The notes under the pieces were generated by a model. That model was not told the DNA's origin. It made no database searches and worked only from the letters and a program-made list of their open reading frames with translations. DNA of 64,000 bases from DASQZJ01 sp035638775. GTDB taxonomy: Bacteria > Pseudomonadota > Gammaproteobacteria > UBA5335 > SLRW01. The DNA is taken from contig DASQZJ010000043.1 in the NCBI GenBank assembly GCA_035638775.1, positions 1 through 64,000 of the forward strand, in the 5' to 3' direction. This document shows positions 15,489 to 23,463 of the stretch, piece by piece. The translations under genes and the position numbers were made by a program. The first letter of the stretch is position 1. Every line of letters starts with the position of its first letter.

Positions 15489-16799
15489 ATGGCTCAAGCG
15501 AGAATGCGCCTGCCCGGACGGGTGCTCGCCGCGGCGCTGGCGCTGGCCGCGCCGGCCGCGTTCGCCACCGGCACGACCCCGCTGGATACCGGCAACGCGG
15601 CCTGGATGCTCACCGCCACCGCGCTGGTGCTGTTCATGACCATCCCCGGCCTGTCGCTGTTCTACGCCGGCATGGTCCGCAGCAAGAACGCGCTGTCGGT
15701 GATGATGCAGTGCTTCGCCATCACCTGCGTGGTGACCGTGCTCTGGGTGGTGTACCTGTACAGCCTGGCGTTCGGCAGCGGCGGTGGCCTGCAGCCCTGG
15801 ATCGGCGGGCTGGGCAAGGCCTTCATGGCGGGTATCGGCATCGGCAAGCTCGACGGCTCGATTCCCGAGACGGTGTTCGCCATGTTCCAGCTGGCCTTCG
15901 CCATCATCACGCCGGCGCTGATCGTCGGCGCTTTTGCCGAGCGCATGAAGTTCTCCGCGCTCATGTGGTTCTGCATCCTGTGGGTGACCTTCGTGTACGC
16001 GCCGGTCACCCACTGGATCTGGGGCGGTGGCTGGATGCACCAGCTGGGGGTGCTGGACTTCGCCGGGGGTACCGTGGTCGAGATCAACTCCGGCATCGCG
16101 GCGCTGGTCGCGGCCGTGATGCTGGGCCGGCGCAAGGGCTATCCGACCACCGCCATGCTGCCGCACAACATGATCCTGACCGTGGCCGGCGCCGGCATGC
16201 TGTGGGTCGGGTGGTTCGGCTTCAACGCCGGCAGCGAACTCGGCGCCAACGGCGTCACCGGCATGGCCATGCTCACCACCCAGGTCGCCGGCGCCACCGC
16301 GGCGCTGACCTGGATGTCCGGCGAGTGGCTGCTGCACGGCAAGCCCAGCGCGCTCGGCATCGCCTCCGGGGCAGTCGCGGGGATGGTGGCGATCACGCCG
16401 GCCGCGGGCTTCGTCGGTCCCGCGGGAGCGCTGGTCATCGGTCTCGCGGCCGGCCTGGGCTGCTTCTACGCGGTGGTCCGGCTGAAGCCGCGCCTGCGCT
16501 ATGACGACACGCTCGACTGCTTTGGCGTGCACGGGGTGGGCGGCATCATCGGCACCCTGCTGACCGGAGTGTTCGTTGCCGCGTCACTGGGCGGCGCCGG
16601 GTTGCCGCAGGGGGTGAGCATGGCGACCCAGGTGCTGCACCAGCTGATCGCGGTCGCGGCGACCATCGTCTACGATCTGGCGGCCACCTGGATCATCCTC
16701 AAGGTGCTGGATGCGCTGCTGGGGCTGCGGGTCACGCGCGACGAGGAGACCGAGGGACTGGACCTGGCGCTGCACGACGAGCGCGGTTACAACATGTAG
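15489..16799 (+). CDS. amtB: Ammonium transporter, second copy
   Basis: A 436-residue Amt channel closely similar to the first copy across the pore (LFMTIPGLSLFYAGMVRSK, FAGGTVVEINSGIAALV, FGVHGVGGIIGTLLTG). One notable change: the first pore histidine segment VVHINAGIAG of copy one reads VVEINSGIAA here, so the usual His is replaced by Glu, as in some fungal Mep1/3-type transporters. The second His is kept. The C-terminal tail EETEGLDLALHDERGYNM is conserved. The ATG at 15489 has GAGGAGAGG upstream. It precedes the second glnK, giving a mirrored glnK-amtB-amtB-glnK order. Confidence 0.92.
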   Translation: MAQARMRLPGRVLAAALALAAPAAFATGTTPLDTGNAAWMLTATALVLFMTIPGLSLFYAGMVRSKNALSVMMQCFAITCVVTVLWVVYLYSLAFGSGGGLQPWIGGLGKAFMAGIGIGKLDGSIPETVFAMFQLAFAIITPALIVGAFAERMKFSALMWFCILWVTFVYAPVTHWIWGGGWMHQLGVLDFAGGTVVEINSGIAALVAAVMLGRRKGYPTTAMLPHNMILTVAGAGMLWVGWFGFNAGSELGANGVTGMAMLTTQVAGATAALTWMSGEWLLHGKPSALGIASGAVAGMVAITPAAGFVGPAGALVIGLAAGLGCFYAVVRLKPRLRYDDTLDCFGVHGVGGIIGTLLTGVFVAASLGGAGLPQGVSMATQVLHQLIAVAATIVYDLAATWIILKVLDALLGLRVTRDEETEGLDLALHDERGYNM

Positions 16800-16813
16800 C
16801 GGCGTCCGAGCGA

Positions 16814-16850
16814 CCGGGGAAGCCGGGCGTCGGCGTGCCGGCTTCCCCGG
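16814..16850 (+). terminator. Perfect 13-bp hairpin after second amtB
   Basis: CCGGGGAAGCCGG (16814-16826) and CCGGCTTCCCCGG (16838-16850) pair perfectly around an 11-base loop, 15 bases past the amtB stop. No T-run follows, so it may be a processing or partial termination site that sets the level of the second glnK. A GGTGCC direct repeat at 16874 and 16886 follows before glnK. Confidence 0.45.
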
Positions 16851-16934
16851 GGCGGCCCGGGTCGGCCATAATTGGTGCCCCTTGAGGTGCCTGCGCGCCG
16901 CAGGCCCGATGCATCCAACGCGGGGGATCAAGGC

Positions 16935-17273
16935 ATGAAAATGGTGACTGCCATCATCAAGCCCTTCCGGCTCGACGACGTGCGCACCGCGCTGTTCGAG
17001 ATCGGCGTGCAGGGCATGACCGTCACGGAGGTCAAGGGCTTCGGCAGGCAGAAAGGCCACACCGAGCTGTATCGCGGTGCCGAGTACGTGGTGGACTTCC
17101 TGCCCAAGGTCAAGATCGAGGTGGCCGCCTCCGAGGAGATCCTGGAGAAGGTGATCGACGCCATCAGCAGCACGGCCCGGACGGGCAAGATCGGGGATGG
17201 CAAGATCTTCGTCTACAGCCTCGACCAGTGCGTGCGCATCCGGACCGGCGAGACCGGTCCGGACGCCCTTTGA
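16935..17273 (+). CDS. glnK: PII signal protein, second copy
   Basis: A 112-residue PII protein starting MKMVTAIIKPFRLDDV. The T-loop with Y51 (GHTELYRGAEYVVDFLPK) is identical to that of the first copy. Differences cluster at residues 66-75 (ASEEILEKVID), the region around the nucleotide site, and at VYSLDQCVRIRTGETGPDAL. It presumably pairs with the adjacent second AmtB, which differs at a pore residue. It follows that gene by 135 bases with a perfect hairpin between them, so it may be partly uncoupled. Its 3' end is 14 bases from the convergent CDGSH gene. Confidence 0.92.
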   Translation: MKMVTAIIKPFRLDDVRTALFEIGVQGMTVTEVKGFGRQKGHTELYRGAEYVVDFLPKVKIEVAASEEILEKVIDAISSTARTGKIGDGKIFVYSLDQCVRIRTGETGPDAL

Positions 17274-17287
17274 ACGGCCGCCGTGGC

Positions 17288-17527
17288 CTATCCCAGCGTC
17301 TTGTGGGTGCCGTCGCAGTAGGGCTGGTTTCCGGTGCGCTTGCAGCCGCACAGGTAGACCGTTTTCGCCGCATCCAGGTGGAAGCGGCGCGGCTCGAAGC
17401 CGGTGCCCTTGTGCGAGCCGTCGCAGAACGGCTGGTTGTGCGAGCGTCCGCAGCGGCACCAGGCGTAGTCACCGGGCTGCAGGTCAACGGCATAAGGCGC
17501 GCGCTGCGCGATCTTCGCTTCCGCCAT
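17288..17527 (-). CDS. Twin CDGSH iron-sulfur domain protein
   Basis: A 79-residue protein with two CDGSH-type [2Fe-2S] motifs: Cys24, Cys26, Cys35, His39 in CRCGRSHNQPFCDGSHKG, and Cys60, Cys62, Cys71, His75 in CGCKRTGNQPYCDGTHK. The 3Cys-1His ligation gives redox-active, transferable clusters. Tandem forms are common in bacteria, but their physiological role is not settled; iron handling or redox sensing is proposed. It is divergently placed to the FetAB-type transporter genes (start 77 bases away), which supports an iron-homeostasis link. The ATG at 17527 opens MAEAKIAQRAPYAVDLQPG. Confidence 0.85.
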   Translation of the reverse strand: MAEAKIAQRAPYAVDLQPGDYAWCRCGRSHNQPFCDGSHKGTGFEPRRFHLDAAKTVYLCGCKRTGNQPYCDGTHKTLG

Positions 17528-17603
17528 CGTTGTTCCCCGTTCGCGTGTGGTTGCAGGCAGGAGATTCGCTCCGGCCACCGGCGCGGCGCACCGGGCTGAC
17601 TCG

Positions 17604-18218
17604 ATGCTGGAGCTGCTGGAGCTGCGAACGCCGGTGGTCGGCCCCGTGAGCCTTACGGTAACACGGGGCGAGTGCGTCGGCGTGGCGGGACCCTCGGGCT
17701 CGGGCAAGAGCTCGCTGTTGCGCGCGATCGCGGACCTGGATCCCCACGACGGGACGGCGCGTCTGGACGGCCGCGACATGACCGGGTTCGCGCCGGCGCA
17801 ATGGCGCCGGCGCGTGCAGCTCCTGCCGGCCGACCCCGAATGGTGGCTGCCCCGCGTGGGGGATCACTTCCCGGACCGGCCGGTCGAGGCGGCGCGCCGC
17901 CTGCAACTGCCGGACGGGGTCTGGGACTGGCCGGCGGAACGCCTCTCCAGCGGCGAGCGCCAGCGCCTCGCACTGTTGCGAATGCTGGCGCGCGAGCCCG
18001 AGGTGCTGCTGCTGGACGAGCCCACCGCCAACCTGGATGCCGACAACGTCGCCGGAGCCGAGGCGCTGATCCGGGAATACCGCGACCGGCGACGGCTCTG
18101 CGTTCTCTGGGTCAGCCACGACCGGGGTCAGCTCACGCGGGTCGCGGACCGGCGTTTTACCCTTCGCGACGGGCGGCTGGCGGCGGAACCGGAGCAGGCA
18201 TGCACTTCGTCTCGCTGA
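17604..18218 (+). CDS. fetA: ABC transporter ATPase, FetA/YbbL-type
   Basis: A 204-residue ABC ATPase. Walker A is GPSGSGKSS (29-37), the signature is RLSSGERQRLALLRML, Walker B with catalytic Glu is EVLLLDEPTANLD, and the switch His is in VLWVSHDRGQL. The first beta-strand region before Walker A is short, as in small YbbL-like ATPases. The start ATG at 17604 gives MLELLELRTPVVGPVSL. It overlaps the next gene, the UPF0014 permease, by 19 bases, the same two-gene arrangement as E. coli fetAB, which is linked to iron export and oxidative-stress resistance. The transported substrate here is inferred. Confidence 0.75.
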   Translation: MLELLELRTPVVGPVSLTVTRGECVGVAGPSGSGKSSLLRAIADLDPHDGTARLDGRDMTGFAPAQWRRRVQLLPADPEWWLPRVGDHFPDRPVEAARRLQLPDGVWDWPAERLSSGERQRLALLRMLAREPEVLLLDEPTANLDADNVAGAEALIREYRDRRRLCVLWVSHDRGQLTRVADRRFTLRDGRLAAEPEQACTSSR

Positions 18219-19006
18219 CTCCGCTGGACCTGGCCCTGGCGGCAGTCCTGATCGTGATCCTCGCGGGGCTGTCATGGGCCGCGCGGCTCGCGGTCGAGCG
18301 GGAGCTGCTCGTCGCCGGCGCCCGTACCGTGATCCAGCTGAGCCTGATCGGGCTGGTGCTCAAGGCGGTGTTCGCGCACGTGCACCTGCTCTGGATCTCG
18401 CTGATGGCGGCCGCGATGGTGCTCGCGGCCGGACGCGAGGCCATGATGCGTCAGGAGCGCCGTTTCCAGGGATGGTGGGGCTACGGCCTGGGCACGCTGT
18501 CCATGTTCGTGTCCTCCTTCGCACTCACCGTACTGGCGCTGCTCACGGTGATCCGGACGCATCCCTGGTACCAGCCCCAGTACGCCATCCCGCTGCTGGG
18601 CATGATCCTCGGCAACACCATGACCGGCATCGCCCTGGGACTGGACCGTCTCACCCAGACCGCCTGGGACCAGCGCCGGATGCTGGAGCAGCGCCTGATG
18701 CTGGGCGAGACCGCGATGGAGGCGGTTGCCCGGATCCGGCGCCACGCCGGGCGCAGCGGCATGATACCCATCATCAACGCGATGGCCGCGGCCGGCATCG
18801 TGAGCCTGCCCGGGATGATGACCGGCCAGATCCTCGCGGGCGCGCCGCCCATGGAAGCGGTGAAGTACCAGATCCTGATCATGTTCCTGATCTCGTCGGG
18901 AACCGGCTTCGGCACGCTGGTGGCCGTCTGGCTGGGCTCGCGTCGCCTGTTCGACCATCGTGAGCGGCTGCGCCTGGATCGCCTGTCGGTGCCGAAGCAC
19001 CGGTAG
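18200..19006 (+). CDS. fetB: UPF0014 permease, FetB/YbbM-type
   Basis: A 268-residue membrane protein with about seven hydrophobic helices. The family motifs are AARTVIQL-like (AGARTVIQLSLIGLVLK), PLLGMILGNTMTGIALGLDRL, and GIVSLPGMMTGQILAGAPPMEAVKYQI in three adjoining parts. These define the UPF0014/FetB family. It forms the membrane half of the exporter with the overlapping ATPase gene. The ATG at 18200 overlaps that gene by 19 bases in another frame, so translation is probably coupled. The nearby iron-sulfur protein gene supports a metal-related role. Confidence 0.8.
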   Translation: MHFVSLTPLDLALAAVLIVILAGLSWAARLAVERELLVAGARTVIQLSLIGLVLKAVFAHVHLLWISLMAAAMVLAAGREAMMRQERRFQGWWGYGLGTLSMFVSSFALTVLALLTVIRTHPWYQPQYAIPLLGMILGNTMTGIALGLDRLTQTAWDQRRMLEQRLMLGETAMEAVARIRRHAGRSGMIPIINAMAAAGIVSLPGMMTGQILAGAPPMEAVKYQILIMFLISSGTGFGTLVAVWLGSRRLFDHRERLRLDRLSVPKHR

Positions 19007-19040
19007 TCTGATACCGGCCGGCGAGATTTTGCGGCGTCCG

Positions 19041-19062
19041 GTCACAGGCGGAATACTGTGAC
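19041..19062. promoter_or_regulatory. Perfect inverted repeat upstream of the DUF4124 gene
   Basis: GTCACAG-N8-CTGTGAC is a perfect 7-bp inverted repeat 39-60 bases before the ATG at 19101. It has no T-run and lies where an operator would. It is not the CRP pattern (TGTGA-N6-TCACA), though it uses the same half-site turned inside out. The binding protein is unknown. Confidence 0.4.
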
Positions 19063-19100
19063 AAATTGCAGCACGGCCCGCAGGGCCCGGAAGGGAGCGG

Positions 19101-19580
19101 ATGTATCCGAAACTGATGCTGTTCACCATGCTGTTGCTCGCCTGCGGCGCGGCCCTGGCCGGCCAGGGGCCCGTCTACCGCTGGGTCAAGCCGGACGGCA
19201 CGGTGGTCTACAGCGACACGCCGTCCAGCCCGCACGCCAGGAAGGTCCAGATCGACGAGCCGGACAGCGCCAGCGCGCCCGCGCCGGCGGCCAAGGGGGC
19301 GGGAGGCAAGGGCCGCCCCGGCAGCGGACGCGCGGTCGGCAAGGCCCGCGAGGCGGCAGGCAGCGGCTCCGGATCCAGCCTGTGCGACCAGTGGCGCAAG
19401 CGCGTCGCGCTGATCCGCAATCACGACCAGATCTACATGAAGAAGAAGGGCGGGGGCCGGGTGAAGCTGACGCCGAAACAGCGCCGGCAGCGACTGCGCC
19501 AGGCCCGGGCCCAGGTGAAGCAGAACTGCCCGGCCGGAAACGCCGACGGGTCCACGGCGGGCGGCACCTCGGGCTCCTAG
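19101..19580 (+). CDS. DUF4124 domain periplasmic protein
   Basis: A 159-residue exported protein. The signal peptide runs to about residue 20 (ACGAALAG), followed directly by the DUF4124 motif VYRWVKPDGTVVYSDTPSS. A low-complexity Ala/Gly/Lys linker (about 52-90) leads to a basic helical part with CDQWRKRVALIRNHDQIYMKK and LTPKQRRQRLRQARAQVKQNC. The two Cys may form a disulfide. Function of DUF4124 proteins is unknown. A GGGAGCG lies before the ATG. The last four bases overlap the convergent speE gene. Confidence 0.75.
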   Translation: MYPKLMLFTMLLLACGAALAGQGPVYRWVKPDGTVVYSDTPSSPHARKVQIDEPDSASAPAPAAKGAGGKGRPGSGRAVGKAREAAGSGSGSSLCDQWRKRVALIRNHDQIYMKKKGGGRVKLTPKQRRQRLRQARAQVKQNCPAGNADGSTAGGTSGS

Positions 19581-20446
19581 CCCCCGGCCTCGGCGTTCTC
19601 CAGCGCCCGGCGCATGAACGGCGGAGCCACCAGCGCGGCCCGGTGGATATCGGGGCTGTAGTACAGCGTCTCGAACGGCGCCCGTTCCGCCTCCGCGGCA
19701 CGGGTGATGGCGATGTCCCCGCGCTTGCCGGCGATGGTCGCGCTCCACCATCCGGACGGGTACACGGGCTGCGGGAAGCACAGCGTCCGCACGGCGCTGA
19801 ACCCGCCGGCCTGCATCGCGCGCCGCATCGGCGCCAGGATGTGCATGTGATAGAGGGGCGACTCGCTCTGCTGCACCACCAGCCCCTCCGGCCCCAGCGC
19901 CCGGTAAACGTCGCGGTAGAACGCCTCCGTGAACAGCCCCTTCGCCGGCCCGACCGGATCGGTGCTGTCGACGATCACCACGTCGACGCTGCCGGGCCCG
20001 GCGTCGGCCATCCAGGCGATGCCGTCGCCGAAGTACAGCTCCGCGCGCGGGTCGTCGTTGGCCTCGCAGAGCTCCGGGAAGAACCGCTCGGACAGCCGCG
20101 TGACGCGCTCGTCGATCTCCACCTGCAGGACATGCTCCACCTCCGGATGGCGCAGCACCTCGCGCAGCGTGCCGCAGTCGCCGCCGCCGATGATCACCAC
20201 GCGCTTCGGCGCGGGATGGCTGAACAGCACCGGGTGGGACATCATCTCGTGGTAGAGGAAGTTGTCCCGGTCGCTCAGCATGATGTAATCGTCGATGACC
20301 ATCAGCGTGCCGAAGCGCGTGGTCTCGAAGATCTCGATCTTCTGGTAGCGGCTCTGCTCGACGTGCAGCCGATCCGCCAGCCGCAACGAGAAGGCGGTGC
20401 CGCCGGCCTCGTCGATCTCGGTGAACCAGTTGCCCTCGAGCGCCAT
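19577..20446 (-). CDS. speE: Polyamine aminopropyltransferase (spermidine synthase)
   Basis: A 289-residue enzyme of normal length that transfers aminopropyl from decarboxylated SAM to putrescine. Key motifs: SRYQKIEIFETTRFG with MVIDDYIMLSDRDNFLYHEMM, the SAM-like nucleotide motif VVIIGGGDCGTLREVLRH, VDVVIVDSTDPVGPAKGLF (catalytic Asp region) and QSESPLYH. The ATG at 20446 has AGGAGG six bases upstream. It is divergent from speA, which makes agmatine, so the two genes supply consecutive parts of spermidine synthesis; agmatine-to-putrescine and SAM decarboxylase genes are not in the window. Confidence 0.95.
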   Translation of the reverse strand: MALEGNWFTEIDEAGGTAFSLRLADRLHVEQSRYQKIEIFETTRFGTLMVIDDYIMLSDRDNFLYHEMMSHPVLFSHPAPKRVVIIGGGDCGTLREVLRHPEVEHVLQVEIDERVTRLSERFFPELCEANDDPRAELYFGDGIAWMADAGPGSVDVVIVDSTDPVGPAKGLFTEAFYRDVYRALGPEGLVVQQSESPLYHMHILAPMRRAMQAGGFSAVRTLCFPQPVYPSGWWSATIAGKRGDIAITRAAEAERAPFETLYYSPDIHRAALVAPPFMRRALENAEAGG

Positions 20447-20469
20447 GGCTGCCCTCCTGAAAGGCCCGC

Positions 20470-20475
20470 ATTATA
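20470..20475 (-). promoter_or_regulatory. -10 element for speE
   Basis: On the minus strand the perfect hexamer TATAAT lies 24 bases before the speE ATG, predicting transcription from about 20463. No good -35 is seen 17 bases upstream. Confidence 0.5.
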
Positions 20476-20516
20476 GCGGAATGGCCGTGCGCTATGGCAC
20501 GCCGCGGGAGCATGCC

Positions 20517-20545
20517 TTTTCAGGCCGGTGCGATTCGCATACTGT
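20517..20545 (+). promoter_or_regulatory. Sigma-70 type promoter for speA
   Basis: TTTTCA (20517-20522), a 17-base spacer, then TACTGT (20540-20545). The predicted start is near 20552, 22 bases before the speA ATG. Matches are moderate. Confidence 0.4.
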
Positions 20546-20573
20546 AATGCGTCCGTCCCGGAGTCGCTGTCCG

Positions 20574-22463
20574 ATGTCCGACTGGAATATCGAAAATTCC
20601 CGGCGCCTTTACAACATCGCCGAGTGGAGCGAGGGCTACTTCGACGTCGCCACCCCCGGACACCTGGTGGCGCGTCCGTTCCGGGACCCGGACCGGGGCA
20701 CCGTCGATCTGCGTGAGCTGGCCGAGAGCCTGGCCCGCTCCGGGCTGAGCTTCCCTGTGCTGGTGCGCTTTACCGACATTCTCCACGATCGGGTCGAGTC
20801 GCTGTGCCGGGCCTTCGCCGAGGCGCGGGCGGAGCACGGCTACCGGGGCGGCTATACCGCCGTTTACCCGATCAAGGTCAACCAGCAGCGTTCCGTGGTG
20901 GAGCAGATCGTGCGCCAGGGCGGTGCCCGCGTCGGCCTGGAGGCCGGCAGCAAGCCGGAGCTGATGGCGGTGCTGGGCCTGTCGGCGGACGACGGCGTGA
21001 TCGTGTGCAACGGCTACAAGGACCGCGAGTACATCCGCCGCGCGCTGATCGCCCGTCGCCTGGGCCACCGGGTGTTCATCGTGGTGGAGAAGCTCTCGGA
21101 GCTGGACGACATCGTGGCCGAGTCACGCGCGCTCGGCGTGTCACCGCTGCTGGGCGTGCGCGTGCGCCTGGCGAGCCTCGGCACCAGCAAGTGGCAGAAC
21201 ACCGGCGGCGAGAAGTCCAAGTTCGGGCTGTCCGCGACGCAGTTCCTGCATGCCCTGCGGCGCCTGCAGGAGGCCGGGCTGGAGGACGGTCTGCGGCTGC
21301 TGCATTTCCACATGGGCTCGCAGATCGCCAACATCCGCGACATCCAGCGGGGCATGAGCGAGGCGGTCCGTCACTACGGCGAGCTGCGGGCCATGGGTTT
21401 CCCGGTGGAGTGGCTGGACGTCGGCGGCGGCCTCGGGGTCGACTACGAGGGTACCCGCTCGCGCAGCTTCTGCTCCATGAACTACAGCGTGCGCGAGTAC
21501 GCCAACGCGGTCGTCCGCGGCATCCGCGAGCTTTGCCTGGAGCAGTCGCTGCCCGAGCCCGGCCTGATTACCGAGGCGGGACGCGCGATGGCGGCGCATC
21601 ACGCGGTACTGATCACGCAGGTGACGGACGTGGAGATGCCGCTGGGTACCGACGGCGACCCGCCGGAACCGGCGTCGGACGCGCCCCTGATCCTGCACGA
21701 CCTGTGGCAGGGTTACCGCAACGAGCCGCAGCGCCCCCTGCTCGAGCTGTACCACGACGCTGCCTACTGGCTCTCCGAGGCCCAGTCGATGTATACGCAC
21801 GGCCTGCTCAGCCTGCAGCAGCGGGCCCAGGCCGAGCAGCTCTACACGGCCATCTGCCAGCGCGTGCGCCGGGCCCTGGAGCCGGGGCGGCGGGCTCACC
21901 GGGAGGCCCTCGATCAGCTCGACGAGCGCCTGGCGGTGAAGTACTTCTGCAACTTCTCACTGTTCCAGTCGCTGCCCGACGTCTGGGCGATCCAGCAGAT
22001 CTTCCCGGTGGTGCCGCTGCACCGGCTGCACGAGTGCCCTTGCGAGCGCGGGGTGATCGAGGATCTGACCTGCGACTCGGACGGGCGCATCGACCACTAC
22101 GTCGACCAGCAGGGGGTGTCGCCCACCGTGGCCCTGCATCCGCTGCGCCCGGGCGAGGACTACCTGCTCGGATTCTTCATGGTGGGCGCCTACCAGGAGA
22201 TCCTCGGCGACATGCACAACCTGTTCGGGGATACCGACGCGGTGAACGTCGAACTGGACGGCGACGGTGGCTACCGGCTGGTCGACCCGGAGCACGGCGA
22301 TACCGCCGACCAGCTTCTTTCCTACGTGCACTTCCGGCCGGAGGACCTGCTGCGGATCTACCAGGCGAAGATCGAACGGGCGGGGCTGGACGCCGAGGAG
22401 AGCCGCCGGTACCTGGCCGAACTGACCGCCGGCCTGAAGGGCTACACCTATCTCAAGCGCTGA
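20574..22463 (+). CDS. speA: Biosynthetic arginine decarboxylase
   Basis: A 629-residue PLP enzyme converting arginine to agmatine. The opening MSDWNIENSRRLYNIAEWSEGYF, YTAVYPIKVNQQRSVVEQI (PLP-lysine in YPIKVN), HFHMGSQIANI, LDVGGGLGVDYEGTRS and the C-terminal GVIEDLTCDSDGRID and FMVGAYQEILGDMHNLFGD segments are typical of SpeA. Length fits non-enteric homologues (about 630). I used the ATG at 20574; one at 20547 is in frame but not in the conserved part. It is divergent from speE with both promoters in the 127-base gap. Confidence 0.93.
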   Translation: MSDWNIENSRRLYNIAEWSEGYFDVATPGHLVARPFRDPDRGTVDLRELAESLARSGLSFPVLVRFTDILHDRVESLCRAFAEARAEHGYRGGYTAVYPIKVNQQRSVVEQIVRQGGARVGLEAGSKPELMAVLGLSADDGVIVCNGYKDREYIRRALIARRLGHRVFIVVEKLSELDDIVAESRALGVSPLLGVRVRLASLGTSKWQNTGGEKSKFGLSATQFLHALRRLQEAGLEDGLRLLHFHMGSQIANIRDIQRGMSEAVRHYGELRAMGFPVEWLDVGGGLGVDYEGTRSRSFCSMNYSVREYANAVVRGIRELCLEQSLPEPGLITEAGRAMAAHHAVLITQVTDVEMPLGTDGDPPEPASDAPLILHDLWQGYRNEPQRPLLELYHDAAYWLSEAQSMYTHGLLSLQQRAQAEQLYTAICQRVRRALEPGRRAHREALDQLDERLAVKYFCNFSLFQSLPDVWAIQQIFPVVPLHRLHECPCERGVIEDLTCDSDGRIDHYVDQQGVSPTVALHPLRPGEDYLLGFFMVGAYQEILGDMHNLFGDTDAVNVELDGDGGYRLVDPEHGDTADQLLSYVHFRPEDLLRIYQAKIERAGLDAEESRRYLAELTAGLKGYTYLKR

Positions 22464-22493
22464 CCGCGCACGGTTCAGCGGGAGGTTCGAGGC

Positions 22494-23363
22494 ATGCAGG
22501 CAGGATTCATCGGGCTCGGGGCCATGGGTGCCTCCATGGCACGCAATCTGCACCGCGCCGGACTGCTGGCAGCGGTCTGGAACCGAACGCCGGACAAGGC
22601 GCAGGACCTTGCGGCGGAGACCGGCTGCGCAGTCGCTCGCGATCCGGCGGAGCTGGCGTCGCGCTGCGACGTGGTGGTGCTGTGCGTGTCCGCCGACGCC
22701 GACGTGCTCGAGGTGGTCGCGGCCATGGGTTCCGGGTTCGGGGCCGACAGCATCGTGGTCGACTGCTCGACGGTCGCGGCCTCCACCGCCAGGGAGGCGG
22801 CGGAGATCGCCGCGGGCCGGGGCGCCGCGTTCCTGGACTGCCCGGTTTCCGGGGGCACCGAAGGCGCCGCCCGGGGCACGCTGGCGATCATGGCCGGCGG
22901 CGAGGCCGAGGCCCTGGATCGGGCGATGCCGGCGCTGGAGGCGATGGGACGCAGCATCGTGCACATGGGCCCGGTCGGCACCGGCCAGGCCACCAAGGCG
23001 GTCAACCAGATCATGGTCGCCGGGATCAACCAGGCCGTGAGCGAGGCGCTGGCTTTCGGCGAAGCGCAGGGTCTGCCCATGGACCGGGTGATCGAGGTCG
23101 TGGGCAGCGGGGCCGCCGGCAACTGGTTCCTGAGCAATCGCGGTCCCGGCATGGTCCGCGGCAGCTACCCGCCCGGGTTCAAGCTGGCACTGCACGACAA
23201 GGATCTGGCCATCTGCCAGCAGATGGCGGCGGAGAAGGGTGTCCAGCTGCCGGTGATCGAGATGACGCGGCTGCACTACAGCCGGCTGCTCGAGGACGGC
23301 CACGGGGACGAAGACATTTCCGCCCTGCACCGCACCAAGCGCGCGCTGTTCCGGGAGGACTGA
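22494..23363 (+). CDS. NAD(P)-dependent beta-hydroxyacid dehydrogenase
   Basis: A 289-residue member of the 3-hydroxyisobutyrate/tartronate-semialdehyde reductase family. GFIGLGAMGASMARNL (4-19) is the dinucleotide motif, DCPVSGGTEGAARGTLAIM the substrate-binding loop, and GQATKAVNQ contains the catalytic Lys with the following Asn. GFKLALHDKDL is the conserved C-terminal segment. The Arg in WNRTPDK after the second strand could favour NADP(H), as in GLYR-type succinic-semialdehyde or glyoxylate reductases, but the substrate cannot be named from sequence. It starts 30 bases after speA with a good GGGAGG. Confidence 0.82.
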   Translation: MQAGFIGLGAMGASMARNLHRAGLLAAVWNRTPDKAQDLAAETGCAVARDPAELASRCDVVVLCVSADADVLEVVAAMGSGFGADSIVVDCSTVAASTAREAAEIAAGRGAAFLDCPVSGGTEGAARGTLAIMAGGEAEALDRAMPALEAMGRSIVHMGPVGTGQATKAVNQIMVAGINQAVSEALAFGEAQGLPMDRVIEVVGSGAAGNWFLSNRGPGMVRGSYPPGFKLALHDKDLAICQQMAAEKGVQLPVIEMTRLHYSRLLEDGHGDEDISALHRTKRALFRED

Positions 23364-23463
23364 GCTTCAGGACGATTGGTGACGCCCGTCATGGCCGGCC
23401 GCGCCGGCGGCGTCCTAGAATCGTACCGACTGAGCGTGTTCCACGACCGGCGGAGTCGGCGGT

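Noticed and set aside
16874..16891. GGTGCC direct repeat as a second NtrC or sigma-54 site before glnK-2
   Set aside because: The half-sites are direct, not inverted, and GG-N10-GC spacing is absent.
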